Shown here: piece after piece, positions 19,486 to 21,123 of the stretch
How the letters are laid out: each line of letters starts with the position of its first letter
How positions within the stretch are numbered: position 1 is the stretch's first letter
Assembly: GCA_964348955.1 (NCBI GenBank)
Contig: CAYGEN010000009.1
Span: 1 to 21,123 of the forward strand
Direction of reading: 5' to 3'
DNA from: 2-01-FULL-51-21 sp964348955
Lineage (GTDB): Bacteria; Patescibacteriota; Minisyncoccia; Phycocordibacterales; 2-01-FULL-51-21
DNA: 21,123 bases
Notes under the pieces: model-generated
What the model saw: the letters and a program-made list of their open reading frames with translations, nothing else
Databases searched by the model: none
What the model was told of the DNA's origin: nothing
Program-made: the position numbers and the translations under genes

Positions 19486-21123
19486 TTACCGTTTATGTTT
19501 TGCTCGTTCACTTTCCTTCAGATACCGCTTGCGCAAGCGCACCGAGCGCGGCGTCACCTCCAGAAACTCATCATCCGCCATAATTTCAAGACCCATCTCA
19601 ATGCTTAGCGACTGATGGGGCGTGAGGTCAAGCGCTTCGTCGGTGCCGGAGGCACGCACATTGCTCAATTGCTTTCCTTTCGTTGGATTAACCGCCATCT
19701 CCTCTCCCTTGGCGGTGTTGCCAATCACCATACCTTCATAGACTTCCGTCGCGGGGCCAATGTAGAGCACACCGCGGTCCTGCAAATTCCACAGAGAAAA
19801 TCCGAGTGCCTTTCCGCTCGCCATGGAAACCATGGAGCCGACTTGGCGTTTTTTGATTTCTCCGGCAAATGGACGAAAGCCGAGCACCTGCGAACACAAG
19901 ATGCCTTCGCCTTTAGTGTCAATGACAAACTGCCCCCGATAACCCAAAAGCCCGCGCGTCGGTCCTTCAAAAATAAGCCGCACTTGATTTCCTTCCGGCA
20001 ACACATTTTTCATGATAAATGCCCGCTGGGAGAGCCGCTCAATCACCACGCCCTGATACTTCTCCGGCACATCAACGACCGCTTCTTCAAACGGTTCTTC
20101 CTTGCCGCCGTTTTCACCCTCGCGGATGATGACATGCGGCTGTGAGACCGAAAGCTCAAACCCCTCGCGGCGCATATTCTCAAGCAAGATGGAAATGTGC
20201 ATTTCGCCACGCCCGTACACCTTGAACGCGTCCGATTGTGAAAAATCCACCTGCAGGCCGACATTCACCTCAAGCTCTTTCACCAGCCGCTCCCTGATTT
20301 GTCGGCTCGTAACAAACTTCCCTTCCCGTCCGGCAAACGGCGAAGAATTCGGCATGAACTGCAGCCCGATGGTCGGCTCGTCAATGGCGATGGCGGGAAG
20401 CGGGGGCGCCGCTATGCGGTCAGTAATTGTTTCGCCGATGGTGATGTCCGGAAACCCCGCGATAAGGACGATATCGCCGGCAAACGCATCCGGTACGGGA
20501 ATCCGCTCAAGCCCCTTAAAAGTAGAGAGTTTTGTCACTTTCCCTTTACGCGCCTCGCCTCCTTTCTGTTTTATAAAAAGCGTCGCGCCGTCCGTAATTT
20601 TTCCTTCATAAATACGCGCAATGGCAAGGCGACCCTGGAAATTGTCGTAGCCGAGGTTGAACACTTGCGCGCGAAGCGCCTCTCCTTCCGAATAAGCGTG
20701 CGCCGCCGGAACCTTTTCAAGAATGGTATCGAGAAGCGGCGTAAGGTCGTTACTCTCGTCGGTAAGCTTCTTTTTCGCGATGCCGTCCCGCCCCACGGCA
20801 TACACCACCGCAAAGTTTGCTTGAGCGTCGTTCGCGCCAAGCTCAAGGAAAAGTTCAAGCACCCGCTCCTCCGCGCGCGCGGGGTCGGCTGCCGGCTTGT
20901 CAATCTTATTGATGACCACAATCGGCCGGAGGCCGAGCTCAAGGGATTTCTTCAATACGAAGCGCGTCTGCGGCATAGGGCCTTCTTGCGCATCAACAAC
21001 GAGAAGCACCGAGTCAATGGAGCGCAATACCCGCTCAACTTCCGAGCCAAAATCGGCGTGGCCGGGAGTATCTACGATATTTATTTTCGTGCTTGCCCGC
21101 CCCGCACCTGCCGACGGGTACAC
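19486..21123 (-). CDS. typA: Translational GTPase TypA/BipA (5' end outside the window)
   Basis: 545 residues visible of about 605. TypA/BipA is a ribosome-binding GTPase of the EF-G group that helps ribosome assembly and stress adaptation. DTPGH (G3, about 18-22 of the visible part) and NKID (G4, 72-75) are present; the P-loop and switch I are upstream of the window. Domain II, the EF-G-like domains and the TypA-specific C-terminal region follow: RGEMHISILLENMRREGFEL, GPTRGLLGYRGQF, GSMVSMASGKALGFSLWNLQDRG (in pieces), and a basic tail RLRKRYLKESERAKHKR. The first visible codon is GTG and codes an internal Val. Confidence 0.95.
   Translation of the reverse strand: MYPSAGAGRASTKINIVDTPGHADFGSEVERVLRSIDSVLLVVDAQEGPMPQTRFVLKKSLELGLRPIVVINKIDKPAADPARAEERVLELFLELGANDAQANFAVVYAVGRDGIAKKKLTDESNDLTPLLDTILEKVPAAHAYSEGEALRAQVFNLGYDNFQGRLAIARIYEGKITDGATLFIKQKGGEARKGKVTKLSTFKGLERIPVPDAFAGDIVLIAGFPDITIGETITDRIAAPPLPAIAIDEPTIGLQFMPNSSPFAGREGKFVTSRQIRERLVKELEVNVGLQVDFSQSDAFKVYGRGEMHISILLENMRREGFELSVSQPHVIIREGENGGKEEPFEEAVVDVPEKYQGVVIERLSQRAFIMKNVLPEGNQVRLIFEGPTRGLLGYRGQFVIDTKGEGILCSQVLGFRPFAGEIKKRQVGSMVSMASGKALGFSLWNLQDRGVLYIGPATEVYEGMVIGNTAKGEEMAVNPTKGKQLSNVRASGTDEALDLTPHQSLSIEMGLEIMADDEFLEVTPRSVRLRKRYLKESERAKHKR

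Overview
The window reads as a chromosomal segment of a Candidate Phyla Radiation bacterium (Patescibacteria, most likely Parcubacteria-like). This is inferred from gene content and style. Genes are short and tightly packed. LemA is paired with HtpX. GroES has a long basic N-terminal extension. RNase J has a basic low-complexity leader. The MutY and Nth DNA glycosylases lack a normal iron-sulphur site. Substrate-binding proteins occur without their transporters, and many single-TM or secreted proteins lack close family names. TGA is used as a stop codon (for example at the ends of mutY and of the 83-aa gene at 19092), so this is not the recoded Gracilibacteria/SR1 type.

Layout. Positions 1-780 hold the 5' end of a probable tRNA-Ser running off the left edge (minus strand), a second copy of that tRNA 5' region, and two very small minus-strand genes, each with its own promoter, Shine-Dalgarno site and terminator. 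Positions 782-3160 (minus) carry lemA-htpX and a secreted hypothetical. Positions 3277-3646 (plus) look like a broken small gene with a surviving terminator. Positions 3780-5930 (minus) are groES-groEL behind a consensus promoter; an unusual 8-9-bp repeat lies between the two genes. From 6020 to 10433 (plus) come a 28-codon ORF divergent from groES, then secG, a family-5 substrate-binding protein and RNase J. RNase J overlaps the convergent mutY.

From 13457 down to 10408 (minus) are a zinc-finger micro-protein, nth, a HAD phosphatase, a Gmad2-domain protein and mutY, a DNA-repair-rich cluster. Positions 13627-15149 (minus) encode MsrB and an NMT1-like binding protein. Positions 15375-16323 (plus) encode a membrane-anchored CPHC thioredoxin-like protein and DsbB/BdbC. 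Positions 16427-18798 (minus) encode a cupin, a second membrane-anchored CxxC thioredoxin-like protein and a processive family-2 glycosyltransferase. An 83-aa small plus-strand gene follows, and the window ends in typA/bipA, cut by the right edge.

Two patterns run through the segment. First, the housekeeping genes have essentially no Shine-Dalgarno sites, and several (secG, nth, HAD, msrB, cupin) have a -10 box 5-9 nt before the ATG, which predicts leaderless mRNAs. Second, the tiny orphan genes (28-83 codons) each have a strong promoter and a strong Shine-Dalgarno; four of the five also have a hairpin terminator just downstream, and the 28-codon ORF is followed by a T-less hairpin. They form a distinct class of self-contained expression cassettes. 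Redox and envelope functions (DsbB, two Trx-like proteins, MsrB) cluster within about 3.5 kb and suggest active extracytoplasmic disulphide chemistry.
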